Shown: positions 23,175 through 35,376, numbered from the stretch's first letter. The stretch: DNA of 64,000 bases from Phascolarctos cinereus (GCF_002099425.1 NW_018344185.1:786001-850000); one strand, 5' to 3'. Numbers and translations: made by a program. Notes: generated by a model not told the origin, from the letters alone.

Positions 23175-23735
23175 ATTTATTTAAAAAAATATTTGTAGCA
23201 GCTCTTTTTGTGGTAGCTAAGAATTGGAAATTAAGGAGATGTGCATCAACTGGGGAATGGTTGAATAAGTTGTAGTATGTTATTGTGACGAAATATTGTG
23301 CTATAAGAAATGACAAGCAGGATAGTTTCAGAAAAAAAAAACCTGGGAAGACCTAGATGAACTGATACAAAGTGAAGTAAGATGAACCAGAATAACATTG
23401 TACACAGTGACAGGAACATTGTAGAATGAAGAGCTGTGATTGACTTAGCTATTCTTAGAAACACAATAATCCAAGACTATTCCAAAGGATTCATTCACTT
23501 CCAGAGAAAGAACTGCTGTTGTCTGAATAAATACAGAAGCATACTATTGTTCACTTTCTTCCGCCACCCCCACTCTCTTTTTGAATCTTCTTGCACAAAA
23601 TGACTAATATGGAAATGTTTTACATGATTGCACATGTATAACCACTATTAGATTGCTTACCTTCTCCGGGATGGTTTGGGGAAGGGAGGGAGATATAGAA
23701 TTTTAAACTTAAAACTTAAAAAAAAACCCCAGGTA
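23175..23735 (+). mobile_element. L1 LINE 3' end
   Basis: AAATATTTGTAGCAGCTCTTTTTGTGG, AACTGGGGAATGGTTGAATAAG, CAAAGTGAAGTAAGATGAACCAG, AATAATCCAAGACTATTCCAAAGG and the closing TAACCACTATTAGATTGCTTACCTTC ... A-rich tail. This is a 5'-truncated L1 in sense, moderately diverged. Confidence 0.85.
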
Positions 23736-24394
23736 TGTTTTTTTTTGCACGTAACTGGGGGAAACATAAAATATTATTAAAAGTAAATATTAGTTCTTGA
23801 TAGCTCAGATCTGTCCAATGTTCTCATGCATCCAGCTTTAAACACTCAAGATTCTAGCCTCCATTGTTTCTCTTTAATATTTGTACTTTCCTTAAGTCCT
23901 AAGTCTGCTTCTTCGTCTTTGCTTGAAAATAAAATTGATAAGGTTCCAGCCCTATGATTTTGCAACCAGAGGAAATTTTGGCTTTGCCATATATAGGCCT
24001 TACTGAGAATTTGTTATATGTAGCAAAAAAATTTATGAAGTCAACAAAAATCAGCCACTAAAATAGCACATTAAAATCAGGTAATTTTGTAGTCCCATCA
24101 TTTCTTTGACTCACCTTTCTGCATTTGTAAAATCTTGGACAGGTTAAGACTTCAGATTCTGAAACAGGAGTTAGTTGGCCAGCTATTTACTACATAAGCA
24201 TGATTAGTAACATGATCAAAGAGACAGATAATATTCTTTAGCTGGACTGCTATAATTAGATTAATTCAATGCATTGATAATAGCAAATAGACAAGTGACA
24301 CTAATCAATGGCAAGCATTGTAATATAAGTATCAGGAACATTTTTTCTAGGTTTTTTTTTTCATTTTAACGAAAACAAAGTAGCTTCTTCATAT

Positions 24395-24490
24395 GCTTCA
24401 CAGCATCATAGATTTATGCCTGAAAAAAATCTGAAAGGACGTCTTGTAAGCGAAACCTTCATTTTTGTAGAGGAGAAACACAGAGGTTAT
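24395..24490. mobile_element. CR1/L3 LINE relic
   Basis: CATCATAGATTTATGCCTGAAAAAAATCTGAAAGGACGTC followed by CATTTTTGTAGAGGAGAAACACAGAGG. A weak match to the CR1/L3 3' end. Confidence 0.4.
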
Positions 24491-25273
24491 ACAATAGTGC
24501 AAATTTTTCAATATATTAAAATCATTAAAATTCTGACTCCATATTTTTATCTTTCAAATTGAAGTACATATCACCTTCATATAGATTCTGAACTCCATCC
24601 AGTCTTTTCTTCATGTAATTACTGGTCAGTAGTTTTGGATAATTTATATATCTGCTGAATGCATAGAAAATGTCATCAATTATTTTAATTCAAAATTTGA
24701 AAGCAACAGAAAGTTTGGAATGTCTGACTACTGAATTTCCTTCTGTTGAAGTACTGCCTACTGAAAAAATGCATTATATATGCATCAATAGGTAGGCAAT
24801 GAATAACCCCTATTTTGTTATGTATATAGAGATTTAGGAAAAGAAAAGAGATTATCTACAATTTCAGAAGGATTTAGAAATTTTATTTCATGTACTAATA
24901 GTGGAACAAATGTAGTCAATATTATTCTTTTGAAGATTTGGCTCTCACATGGCTTTTCTCCAGGAGGAAGAAATATATTCCTTTAACATACATGAGTAAT
25001 TTTATTTCCTTTGAAATACTATAATTTGAAAACATTTGCCAGCAAAAGGGGAAAGCAATACATGCCATTTTTAATTTGAAGATGTTATAAGGATGATATT
25101 GGTTCTGTCATATTTCAGTGAATCAAAGTATAAGGAGAGTATCAAAAATATCTATCAAATCTATCAAAAATAAATTAGAGCAGATTATAGAGGTAAGGAA
25201 GGAATGGAAGGTAGCATTCTATTTTTCCTCTGCAATCATATTCTGAGATGCCCTGGGTCATATATGACAAAGC

Positions 25274-25275
<2 letters not shown>

Positions 25276-25355
<80 letters not shown>

Positions 25356-25357
25356 AT
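25276..25357. repeat. (AT)n microsatellite ending in (TG)n
   Basis: About 70 bp of uninterrupted AT followed by GTGTGTGTG. Confidence 0.98.
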
Positions 25358-25489
25358 CTTTTTTTATATTTTCCACAGTTTCCATGTTCTTATTCGCTGT
25401 GTCTGATGTTCTGGGTGTGGCATATGTCTTTCAATATACATTTCTAGAAGCATGGACAATATTTCAATGACTTTTATCAGCACATAGAA

Positions 25490-25665
25490 TCATTCAATAA
25501 CCATTTATTGAGCATCTACAGTAGACAATACATTATGGTATTCATTGTAGGTGTCACACAAATAAATATTATGTGGTCTTTGATATCAAGGAATTTATAG
25601 TCCAAAATAAGAGCTAATGCACGAGTGCTAAGTATAATACGATTTAGAATGATAATTTTTAACTA
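25490..25665 (-). mobile_element. L2 LINE 3' end, antisense
   Basis: CATTCAATAACCATTTATTGAGCATCTACAG, GTGTCACACAAATAAATATTATGTGGTC and AAGGAATTTATAGTCCAAAATAAGAGC, a diverged reverse L2 terminus. Confidence 0.65.
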
Positions 25666-25894
25666 AAAAAGTGCTATAAGATCTGTGTATTCAAAATAAA
25701 TCACCTATATCAAATTGTCTTAATGGAATAAATCTAATTTTTTTTCAAATTGTGTGGGACTCCTGATGTTAACATTATTTTTCTACTGCAACATTAAAAT
25801 AAGTAGTAGAAACATTTACCTGATTCACAAGTATACATGGGCTAGCCTCGGGTTTCCTGAATTATAAATGCTTAGTGGCATATTCTTTTATGGT

Positions 25895-26165
25895 TTGTCT
25901 CTAATCTAGCTTTCCAAGCTGATCTCACATTGGCCTCTGTCATATTCTCCACATTACATTCAAACTGGCCTTCTTACCATTTTCTGGAGAAGACTTTCTA
26001 TTCTCTGACTCCAGCCTGAAAGGTTCTCCCTGTTGGCCTTGAATTCTAGTAAGCCCTACCTCAATTCACATTTTAATTCAAGCACTACTTTTTACACAAG
26101 GCCTTTCACTTAGATGTTAGTGTACCTCTCAAAAATTATTTTGTATTTACTTTCCATCATTTTTT
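25895..26165 (+). mobile_element. L2 LINE 3' part
   Basis: GGCCTCTGTCATATTCTCC, CTCCAGCCTGAAAGGTTCTCCC and CCCTACCTCAATTCACATTTTAATTCAAGCACTAC follow the L2 order. Its final terminus is missing. Confidence 0.6.
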
Positions 26166-26574
26166 GCTGAATTATATGGTATGTACTGTTACCTTCCCTC
26201 TCCTGTCCCAATCAACAGAAATAACACATAGCCCAGTTGATCTGCAATATAATCAAATGTTTCTTTTGTCTATACAGGGGTGCATAATCTCCCATAAGTA
26301 CACCACAGGGGGAACACCCTGTGTGCTGAAGGCTTTCCTTACTTTCTCCTAAAATTTTTGCAGGTGATCTTATTAGCAACCTGCCTATTCATTGGCTATC
26401 TTTCACTCTTGCCATATGAACAACTCATATTCTTTTGAGATTATCAAAGATATATAAAATGACGATGATATAAGGTAGGATAAGGCTGAAAGGGAGAAGT
26501 AAATTCCATGATAGTACAGAAAATAATACTTTCCATTGAGACATCAGAGAACCTATTTTAGAAGAAGTGTTTAT

Positions 26575-26835
26575 TTCATAGAAATATAGTTGTTTTAAGA
26601 TTATAGAAGTTATCTAATCATACATGATGAAAAATTTCCACTTAACATTATTTCTGAAAAGTGGTCACTAGCCTCTGATTGAATACATTCTGTCATAAGC
26701 AACTCATTACCTTTTGGAATAGCATATTCCATTTTTTTTTGTACAGGTTTGATTGTTAGGAAATTCTCTTTTGAGCTAAATTACACCTCTCACTGAGCTT
26801 AAACTTCAAATATGTGTGAGACAACAATAGGTAGG
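26575..26835. mobile_element. CR1/L3 LINE relic
   Basis: TTATAGAAGTTATCTAATCATACATG and GCCTCTGATTGAATACATTCTGTCATAAGCAACTCATTACC, then TTAGGAAATTCTCTTTTGAGCTAAATTACACCTC. This is the CR1/L3 3' sequence order. Confidence 0.6.
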
Positions 26836-27271
26836 GAGGAGAAGAAAGTGTGAAGAACATTTTGATCAAAAGCTTAGGTGTGAAATAGCACATAATATGG
26901 TTTGGACAGGAATAATAGGACAAAGAGATAAGATTGAGTCATGCTGGGCAATGCTGAAATGTTGGCTGACAGAATACTTTGGAAAGACTTGGATGTCAAA
27001 CAAGGAGCTTGTGATTTACTTAGTGACCATAGACAATCATTAATATAATTGAACAAGGTAATTATACAAAGTTCATTAAAAAAGAATCATCCAGAGAAAT
27101 TTTGCAAGGTGCACCACAATGGGGAGAAACATAGAGTGAGTAGACAAATGAATAAGCTATTGGAAAATCAGGTAGATATAAATTTACATGAACATAATAA
27201 AAGTAAACAAGTTGTCAGAAAATCTTGGTGGTGCAACATCATCATCATCAGTTAAGCAGTCCAGAAAGAAA

Positions 27272-28460
27272 CATATAATACATGCCAACTATGTGCTAGA
27301 GATTGTGCTAAGTTCTAGAGATACAATGACTCAATTAAATACATACACACATATACACACATATATGTGTGTGTACATATGTATGTATTTATGAGTGTAT
27401 ATGTATATGTTTGTATGTATACATACTGACACATACACATGCACCCATATACACATACCCCCTAAAGGAGCTTTCAATCTGGTCAAGAGAAATAATCTGT
27501 ACATATCTTTGTGTATACAAAGTAGATTTTTAAATATACAAATAAATGTGAAGGGCAGGCATTAGTATCCTAAAGGGAAGAATAACAAAAGGCCTTACAT
27601 AGAACATGGCATTTAAGTTTAGCCTTGAAGGAAACCAGGCATTCCAATAGCTGGGGATGAATAGGAGATACATCCCAGGCATAAGAGTTGGACAAAATAA
27701 AAGCGTAGTGATGGAAGATGGAATAGCGTGTATGGAGAGGAGTTCAAAAGCCAATTTAATTGAACTATGGGGTACATAGATGAAGCAGATGCAATACAAT
27801 GGTTCATGCTATATTTTGAGGGGTTTTAAATCCCAAGCAAATAAATTTATATTGAATCCTTGAAGTTGTAGGGAGCAATTGGAGCTTATTGTGCTGGGTG
27901 GGGAGGAGTATGGTTAAACCTATGCTTCTAGACTTCTATTGTTCTAGACTCATTTTACAGTTTTCAGGAGTCAACTATTTCTATTGCGATAGGTAAGGGA
28001 GCCCTGAACTACAGTGGTAACCACATGACTGGAGAGGATACATAGGTAACAGTTGCTATAGACATAGAAATCTTAAGATTTGAAAATTGTCTGTATTTGT
28101 GGCATGAATGAGAGTGGGAAGTTGATGACAATGGAGTTGTGAAATTTTTTTCCTGGAACGATAGAGGTGCCCTTAGCAGAAACACAAAAATTTAGTTGGG
28201 CTGGCAAAAGAGGAGCAATAACTATTGTTTTTAGACGTAAGTTTGATGTATACTCTGGGATTTACATTTGGAAATGCTCAATAGGAAATTAGTGATGCAT
28301 GACCAAAGCTCATAAGAGAGAATAATAATAACGCCATATATCTGATAATCATTTTCATAGAAATTATAATTAAACTCATGAGAGCTGATGAGGTCATTTA
28401 GGGGAAAAAGTCAATTGAGAGAAGAGAAAATGATCTAAGATAGAAGCATGGATTATACTT
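27272..28460 (-). mobile_element. L2 LINE, long antisense copy
   Basis: Starting at the reverse 3' terminus (ATGCCAACTATGTGCTAGAGATTGTGC), it continues through AGTTTAGCCTTGAAGGAAACCAGG, GGGAGCAATTGGAGCTTATTGTGCTGGG, AATGCTCAATAGGAAATTAGTGATGC and AACTCATGAGAGCTGATGAGGTCATTTAG. This order matches the reverse of L2 from its 3' end into the reverse transcriptase region. A TATG/CA microsatellite (27340-27450) interrupts it. Confidence 0.75.
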
Positions 28461-28479
28461 TCAACCTTGTCTCACATAA

Positions 28480-29125
28480 CAAGGTTACCCTCATCTTTGC
28501 CAAGGTAACTCCTCCACGTGCACAAGTGATCTCATTCAATCCCATCTTCTCCAGCAGATTACTTCCTCTATGAATCCTATTCTCTCACTAATCTTCAATC
28601 ACTTCTATCATTGATGGTTATTGACTACAAACATGCCCACATCTCCCCTATTCCCCAAATCTCTCATTTGTTCTATCACCTCTACCAATTATCCCAATAC
28701 CTCTCCTCTCCCTCATGCCTAAACTCCTTGAGAAGGTCATCTACAATAGTTGCTGCTGTTGCTTTTCTATAATTTTCTTCGAAACTCTTCAATCTACTAA
28801 ATGATCTCATATATGAATTCCATTCTAATCGCTATTTCTTTGTCTCTATCCAACTTGATCTCTCTGCAAAATATGACACCATTAATCACCCTTCTCTCCT
28901 TGATATATTTTTTCTTTCTTAGTTTTCATGACGTTGTAATCTCTTGCTTCTCCTTCCTGTTTGGTGGCTCCTTCTTTGTCTCATTTGCATTTTTTTCTTC
29001 TATTTCATGCTTCCTAAATAAAGGTATCTTCTAGGATTGTATTGCATTCTCTTTCTCTCTACCTCTATATTACTCCCACTTCATCAGCTTCTATGGTTTC
29101 AATGATCATCTCTACGCAAATGATT
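28480..29125 (+). mobile_element. L2 LINE reverse-transcriptase fragment, sense
   Basis: It includes CCCTCATGCCTAAACTCCTTGAGAAGGTC and TCCAACTTGATCTCTCTGCAAAATATGACACC (an L.DL.AAFDT motif region). At the end, TTCAATGATCATCTCTACGCAAATGATTCC reads FNDHLYANDS, a degenerate (F/Y)ADD box of the L2 reverse transcriptase. No long frame remains. Confidence 0.7.
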
Positions 29126-29379
29126 CCCTTAATCTTAAATAATCGTAATAACATCAGACACTTCAACAGAGATATTACTAGCCAGCTAGAAATTTAGAAC
29201 TGGAACTTGATTAAGAGGCAGATATTGAAGAAACTTATTTTTGAGTTGTTTAAATAAAGATTGTTGTTGGATTAATGGGCGTATATGACATACCAGAAAG
29301 TGAGATAATGGGGTATGGCCGTGGAAAGGGTCTTGTAAATACATACAATTAGGGATTGAAAAGAATCAGTAAAAGAAAC

Positions 29380-29560
29380 AACACAGGTGGAGAGATCAGA
29401 GGAGAAGAAAATAGGGGAAAAAAAAGTTTAACAAAAGAAAAGGCTGTCAGCAATACCAAATGCTACAGTGAGATTAAGGAGGATTAGTATCCAGAAGAAG
29501 CCAGTGGATATGGCAATATGAGGGTTATTTGAGAAAAAGAAATTTCAACAGAATACTAAG
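29380..29560 (-). mobile_element. L2 LINE fragment, antisense (continuation)
   Basis: AAGGCTGTCAGCAATACCAAATGCTACAGTGAGATTAAGGAGG and AAGCCAGTGGATATGGCAAT match the reverse of an L2 segment upstream of the one ending at 28460. It may be the continuation of that copy, separated from it by the sense L2. Confidence 0.65.
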
Positions 29561-29950
29561 GATTAGTGATATTATTTGTTATTTCAATTTTTAAAATTTG
29601 AATATTCAGAATTATCCAAAAAATGTATTTAGCTATCTGTTCTATTTCCTCTCTTCCATTGGACTTGCAAAAGTAGTTGTTTCCTTCATAGGAAGATGGC
29701 CAATCAGATCATCATTGCTATTTGTTCATCCAAACAATAATAAAGCCTGTGAGAGAAATGCTTTCCAAGAGTACATTAAAGACCAGGCATTAGTCTAGAT
29801 AAACCCTTCGGATAGCAATTTTTGGAAGAAATAATTTGCATTTTCAGAACAGTATAGAAACAAAGAATAAGGCCATTACCAGCAGGAATGAGTGTACCAC
29901 TGAGTCTAAACAGAACATCATCATTATCATCATCATTACTCCTAAAGCAT

Positions 29951-30114
29951 TTTTTTTGGTTTTTTGTTTTGTTTTGTTTTGTTAGGCAATGGAGTTAAGT
30001 GACTTGCCCACGGTCACACAGCTAGTAAGTGTTATGTGTCTGAGGCTGGATTTGAACTCAGGTCCTCCTGACTCCAGGGTCAGTGCTCTATCTACTGCAC
30101 CACCTAGCTGCCCC
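29951..30114 (-). mobile_element. WSINE1/Mar1-type SINE, antisense
   Basis: Reverse complement of the full SINE: poly-T, GGCAATGGAGTTAAGTGACTTGCCC through CACCTAGCTGCCCC. Flanked by TCCTAAAGCATTT (29940-29952) and TCCTAAAGTATTT (30117-30129), a target duplication with one mismatch. It is inserted in the end of a CORE-SINE/MIR. Confidence 0.95.
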
Positions 30115-30120
30115 AATCCT

Positions 30121-30315
30121 AAAGTATTTTAAAGCTTATAAAGTATTTTGGTTCTCATAGCAACCCCAGGAAATAAGTCCTACACATATACCCATTTTAT
30201 ATATGGATAAAATTGAGCCTAGTGATTTTATATGTCCTGTCCATGGTTATATGCATCTAATAATTGTAAGATGAAGAATTCAAATCCAAATCTCTTTACT
30301 GACTCCAAGTCTAAC
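30121..30315 (-). mobile_element. CORE-SINE/MIR, antisense
   Basis: AAAGTATTTTGGTTCTCATAGCAACC, ACCCATTTTATATATGGATAAAATTGAGCC, and CTTTACTGACTCCAAGTCTAACACTGTGTTCCACC follow reverse MIR order. Confidence 0.7.
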
Positions 30316-30564
30316 ACTGTGTTCCACCATTCCATTTTCACAATGAAGGTCCGAGAACTGGATACTAGAAAGCAGAAAGCACATTGTAACTATAATAAAG
30401 CATGGTATAAATATGAGTAAATTGTTACTTTCTATACTAATTTTTATTGCAGTCTTTAATCAAAGATTTTTACATCTAGGATGTCTCCTAGATTCCCAAA
30501 TTCAGTGTTCTTTCCAGTTTTTCATGAAACAGTGAGTTTGGACCCAGATATAAGTCGAATAGAT

Positions 30565-30735
30565 CATATTGTTAGAGCTGGAAGTGATATTAGAGAGCAT
30601 CCAGTCTAACTCACTCATTTCATTGAAAATGAAAGTGAGGCCATTAGAGGCTATAAAAGAGTCATCCAAGGCCATAATAGTAGTGATAAGCAGAGGTCAG
30701 AAGTAAACCCAGTTACTCTAACTCTGGAATTCTGC
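30565..30735. mobile_element. CR1/L3 or MIR-related relic
   Basis: TTAGAGCTGGAAGTGATATTAGAGAGCATCCAGTCTAACTCACTCATTTC, the diverged CR1/L3 end motif, followed by MIR-like GAGGCCATTAGAGG. Confidence 0.5.
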
Positions 30736-30891
30736 AAATCAGTTCTCTTCTTTTCAATTGTTTGTAGATGAGATCTCTTATTTGAGATATGCAGGGTATC
30801 CCAATGGTTAAAAAAGTAATGACTATAACTTTTTTTGTCATAATGTTTTGGTTGAATATATGGTTCTTCTGTGAAGTCGAGATAGCCTGGA

Positions 30892-30892
30892 G

Positions 30893-30927
<35 letters not shown>
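30892..30927. repeat. (GTT)12 microsatellite
   Basis: Twelve perfect GTT units. This explains the poly-Cys and poly-Gln open frames on the two strands. Confidence 0.98.
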
Positions 30928-30928
<1 letters not shown>

Positions 30929-31507
30929 TAATATGTCTGGAAAAATAAAAAGTAGAAAAAAAATTCTCCTAACTCTATCCCCATATGAATACATGACATT
31001 CCCACCTCTGATGCAAATATCAGAGAATCCTGGCTGAATACAGTGTATAAACAGAATGTTTCAGTGCAGTATGTTTCAAATTGTAAAAGAGTAGTGCAGG
31101 TAGAATACATATCAAATAAGATAGGCATATGTATATTGTCTAAATATCAGGTTATTATATTTCAGATCAAAATTGCAACCAGTTTAAGTTTTGCCTAACC
31201 TGAATGTACCAAATTTTAGGTCAAATCTAAACTAATCCCCCAAAGTATGAGAGAAATTGCTAAAGTAGATGAGATAATGCTTTTAAAAACATGCATAACA
31301 AATAGGTGTTATACTGGGTGTTACACACATGTCCAAATGAAAATTAGATGTTAATAAGAGCAGAATTTCATAGTCATTAGCTACTGAAAGTAATTATATA
31401 CATACATAGGTATATGTGTGTATATATGTATGCGTGCATATCCATCCATCCATACATACATCCACCCATGTGGGTATGTTCTGTTGTAATGTTAAGGTGA
31501 ATATTAA

Positions 31508-31537
31508 GGCCAGGGAAGTTGGAGACTACAACAATGA
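31508..31537. repeat. 28-bp tag, copy 1
   Basis: Contains AGTTGGAGACTACAACAATG (31518-31537), preceded by GCCAGGGA. The same sequence recurs with one mismatch at 32859-32887, and both copies are followed by a GAAA microsatellite. Confidence 0.85.
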
Positions 31538-31709
<172 letters not shown>

Positions 31710-31804
31710 AAGAGTACAGTAAAGTTGTCTGCTAATCCTGTCAGTCAGAAAAAGTGAAAAATGTGATCATACCAACTATGTCTTTGAAATGTTTTCTGAT
31801 CCAG

Positions 31805-31925
31805 ATTTACATTTTTGAAAATAACATCTACTATCAACCTGATGTAAAGAGCAGTTCATTGCGACTGACATCTTCAGGAAAAGAAGGAATTATTTTTAAT
31901 GGAATTGCTGACTGGTTATATGAAG
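31805..31925 (+). CDS. DPP10: DPP10 internal exon a (propeller, human residues ~193-233)
   Basis: This 121-nt exon follows acceptor ...TTTTCTGATCCAG and is followed by donor GTGAGT. It begins in phase 0 and ends in phase 1. It reads IYIFENNIYYQPD at its start and NGIADWLYE at its end, which is the DPP4-family propeller region. In DPP4 the segment after DW(V/L)Y carries the double glutamate that binds the substrate N-terminus. Here the second Glu codon is split across the intron (G|AG) and restored by the next exon, so the acidic motif is kept although the family member is not an active peptidase. Compared with human DPP10 from memory, Ile to Val (QPDVK) and Glu to Gly (GKEGII) are the differences. 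A GAAA microsatellite ends only about 95 bp upstream. Confidence 0.97.
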
Positions 31926-32857
31926 GTGAGTTGAGTGAATTTAGTTTTGAAAGAATGCAAATGACATATTGTTATACAAAGTCTACAGGAGAAATCTATT
32001 CATTTCAGAGCACTCTTAGCTGTTTTTTTCTCATTTCCCTTCAAAATTGGTTTCATGCTTTTATATCTTGTATATGCTTATATATCTTCTGTTGTCATTT
32101 TCATCTACTTATTTTTCCAACTTTTTTTTTTTGGTCAAGCTAGATGTATTTTATTAGAGATATGGCTTAGCTAACAAAAATGAATGGCACCCTTACCAAA
32201 TAATCAGACTGGAAATTAGATGTTGATTTCTCTGACTGTCCTAGAAAGAAGAAAAATGGACAAACAAAAAACACTATGTAGTTAACAGTAGTCAGACTTT
32301 ATGAAAAGTTCCTGATTTTAATCATGTCCATTGGGAATAATCAATCATATTTTAAAACAGATCATAATGGAAGAAAAGCTGATCCACTAAGAAGTTATTT
32401 ATGATAAGAATCAAATTAGTTTTAAGTGTAATAGTATTTAAAGAATTTATGTGACATAAGAAACCAAATTTTGATTGCTGATTAGATTACCATTCCTGTC
32501 TAAGCTTTTGGATGGGAAGGCTGACCTATCCTGGACATAAAACTTCAACATTTCTTCCTTTCTTGTTCCCACACACCATTACAAAACCTTACTTTGCAGA
32601 TGGCCTTGGCAGCATGTTTCAGGATTAGAAAAATGACTAGATGTTTCAGTTTCAAACACTAAAATCAGGAATTGCCTCTAAACATAGCATCTCTATCTCC
32701 ATGGCAGCATTGTGTACTATAAGGCTGTTTTTGATATTTTAAAGTTATATAACGTGAGCAAGACCCATAGATCTTATGTACTAAACTGATATTGAGGACA
32801 AACAATACAAGTGGTGATGTTTATGGTTTAAGGTTTACTCAGCAGAGCCACTATAGG

Positions 32858-32932
32858 AAGCCAGGGCAGTTGGAGACTACAACAATGTGTTAAAAAAAAA
32901 AAAGAAAGAAAGAAAGAAAGAAAGAAAGAATA
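32858..32932. repeat. 28-bp tag, copy 2, with (GAAA)n
   Basis: AGTTGGAGACTACAACAATG preceded by GCCAGGGC, followed by an A-run and about eight GAAA units. It lies 0.9 kb after exon a, while copy 1 lies before it. Confidence 0.85.
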
Positions 32933-33504
32933 ATAGCTATTGCATGCTATCATAGCTCTATTTTATTTCCTTATTTCTCCATTTAAAATCACAAAACATA
33001 GACTAAGAAAAAATTAAAAATGATTACATAAGAAACAACTATTTTGGTCAGTGCAATGTAAGTTACATTTCATGGTCTATTTAAAGCATGTGTATTGGGA
33101 ATCTGCTTGAAAGGCCTACTGGTATGTAATTATTGTCTTCAGTGGCCTCTAATTTCCCGTTTCAATATCTTCACACTGCACCATTGCAAAAGATTATGAT
33201 TAGAGAATATTATCTCTTTTCTAAAGAAGTTTAGAAATGAGTGATATAATTTGTTAGTACACAAATTATGAAGATAATGGGACCCACTACTTTGTTTCAG
33301 TTATACTGTGTAATTCTATGTTAGGTGGTCATTGAAGGCATTTGAAGGTAGTAAAAGCTCCATTTCAAAGAGAGAAGCTAAGCTCCTCAGGACAATGAGA
33401 CCACAGATTCTAGGCTCATTCTCTTATTACAATGTCTGAGTGGGAAGAACAATGATGAAACAACATTCTAAGTTTAGAACACTACCAAATGAATGTGATA
33501 AAAA

Positions 33505-33790
33505 ACATACCAGTCACACCTCTTTCAGCATCCTAAGGCATCCTGTGATCTCATACTCATCATTGGAGTGCCATTTGTGATGCCCCCTACCTGGAGTGTT
33601 TTTTCCTCAACACTGACACTTGTACCTCACAACTTGCCTTTATCAAAACTTTTCAGTACTTACCAGAGGCTCAAAGTCTTTACCCTATAACAATGTGTAT
33701 ATGATTTTCCTATTTCTCATCTCCAAATGGGTTTATTATTTCTGTATTTAGTAAATATATTACAATTCAAGTTCAACTTAGCCACAAAAT
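33505..33790 (+). mobile_element. L2 LINE 3' part
   Basis: CAGTCACACCTCTTTCAGC, GTGATGCCCCCTACCTGGAGTG, and ACAACTTGCCTTTATCAAAACTTTTCAG fit the L2 3' order. It is diverged. Confidence 0.5.
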
Positions 33791-34420
33791 CTTAAAAACT
33801 AAAGATAACATTGGAATTAATTTTTATAGACTAAAATTTCCCTTCTCTAAATATCCTAGCACAACAAGTTCAACAAAGAGCCATGTGTGCTATCATAGGT
33901 TGATTTTTCTGCAGAGAAATGTAGGTAATTTTTTTTTTAACGAAAGATTGATTCATTTGGGAGGATGTTGCATGTTAGAGTGACAGGTCAGAACTACTAA
34001 CAGTGATTGGTACTATCCATGCTTTAAAAGATTCATTTTATTTTAAACCTTACCTTAAGACCACTCAACATTCAAAGAAAGCCAAAACAAATGAAATACA
34101 TAATGTACCGAAATAGATTGCTGAGGATTCAAAGAGAAAATAAAATCTTTGAAATGAAAGATCATTTACACATAATTCAAACAAATCAAATCTAGTATTA
34201 TTGCATATAAATTAACATCATTAACATGGCAACTTAATTAAATCTGACATATTAGATCATCTTTTTTATGAAAGTAAATCTTAAAGATGTTAAGTTTATG
34301 ATGTTTGGTATTCCCCAGAGTATTTTCTCTATTAAAAATTCAATAATTTTTGATTATCTGAGTAAATAAAGGTATGGTACTATTTTATTCATGTGTTCAA
34401 CATTCTCACCACCAAACTTT

Positions 34421-34578
34421 CACAGATTTGCTTAAAGATAAGGAATTTGATGTTTCATGTCCTTTGGACATATACATAAATGGTCAGAGAATTAAAAAAA
34501 AACAAGAAAGTACTGTGTTGCCCATGCGCACAGAGTATTTACAATCTGACACCATTGGTAACCCTGTATTGCTTCATG
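34421..34578 (+). other. Unexplained exon-like open frame
   Basis: It is bounded by TTTCACAG and GAG|GTAATA and open throughout. It reads LKDKEFDVSCPLDIYINGQR and then KKKQESTVLPMRTEYLQ. I do not recognise the protein. Frame is open from 34374 to a stop at 34599. It cannot be a simple DPP10 cassette exon, because its phases (2 nt at the start completing a phase-1 codon, phase 0 at the end) would break the join to exon b. It could be a chance frame, a relic of a retrocopy, or an old repeat. Confidence 0.25.
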
Positions 34579-35332
34579 AGGTAATACACAAAGAGACTTA
34601 ATCAACTCCAGAATATTGAATGCTAAGCTAAACTTTACAGCATCTTCTAACTCAATCTGTGAAAGGTTTTGTTTTTTCTATCTTATTTTTTGTTCTTTTT
34701 ATAATTGTCCATCTGTTCTGCAAAGAGGCTTTCTAATTCAGTGTTGTCAAAAGAAAAAAAATGAAACTTACACTAACAGTGGAGGCATATAAAAATACAA
34801 TGGTATATAAATATTATAATACAATTAATACATATATGTTAATATATAAAATCCACTAGTTATAATTTGTTGTTTTTGTTCTTCCTTTTTTAAATTTCTA
34901 GTGACTAGTATAACTTAAACACTTTACCTCAGTGCTGTATCAGGACTTTTTATTGTGTGTATGTGTTTACTTACAAAAATGGCCCTTTTCTCTTACTAGA
35001 TATCTTACTAGATATATTTCTACGACAACAATTTCAGGGGATTTTTATTTTATATTTTAGGCAAAGGATAGCTGAAAATGTGTCTTTTTGAAGGAGAGAG
35101 CTTCTTGGGTGATAATGATCACAAAAAACATATTTTGAATATCTTCAAAATGGGCTGGGATGCTATTTGTTTCATGTTAAGCACAGGTGGTTTAAGAATA
35201 CTTTTGGAATTAGTCAAATTTCACTTCCAGTTGAATACTTATGCCCATGCTTTCCTCCTGACCTCTAAATTCATTATAGCACTTTGTGTCTATATCAATC
35301 TCTTGTATAATGTAGTTTAACAATCTACTTTT

Positions 35333-35334
<2 letters not shown>

Positions 35335-35376
<42 letters not shown>

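Noticed and set aside
25276-25357. Possible origin or regulatory AT-rich site
   Set aside because: It is a plain (AT)n microsatellite.
31754-32143. 129-codon open frame as a gene of its own
   Set aside because: Only 31805-31925 is coding (DPP10 exon a). The frame runs on by chance past the GTGAGT donor into the intron.
34374-34601. Cassette exon of DPP10
   Set aside because: Splice phases do not fit the flanking exons, so it was listed only as an unexplained frame.
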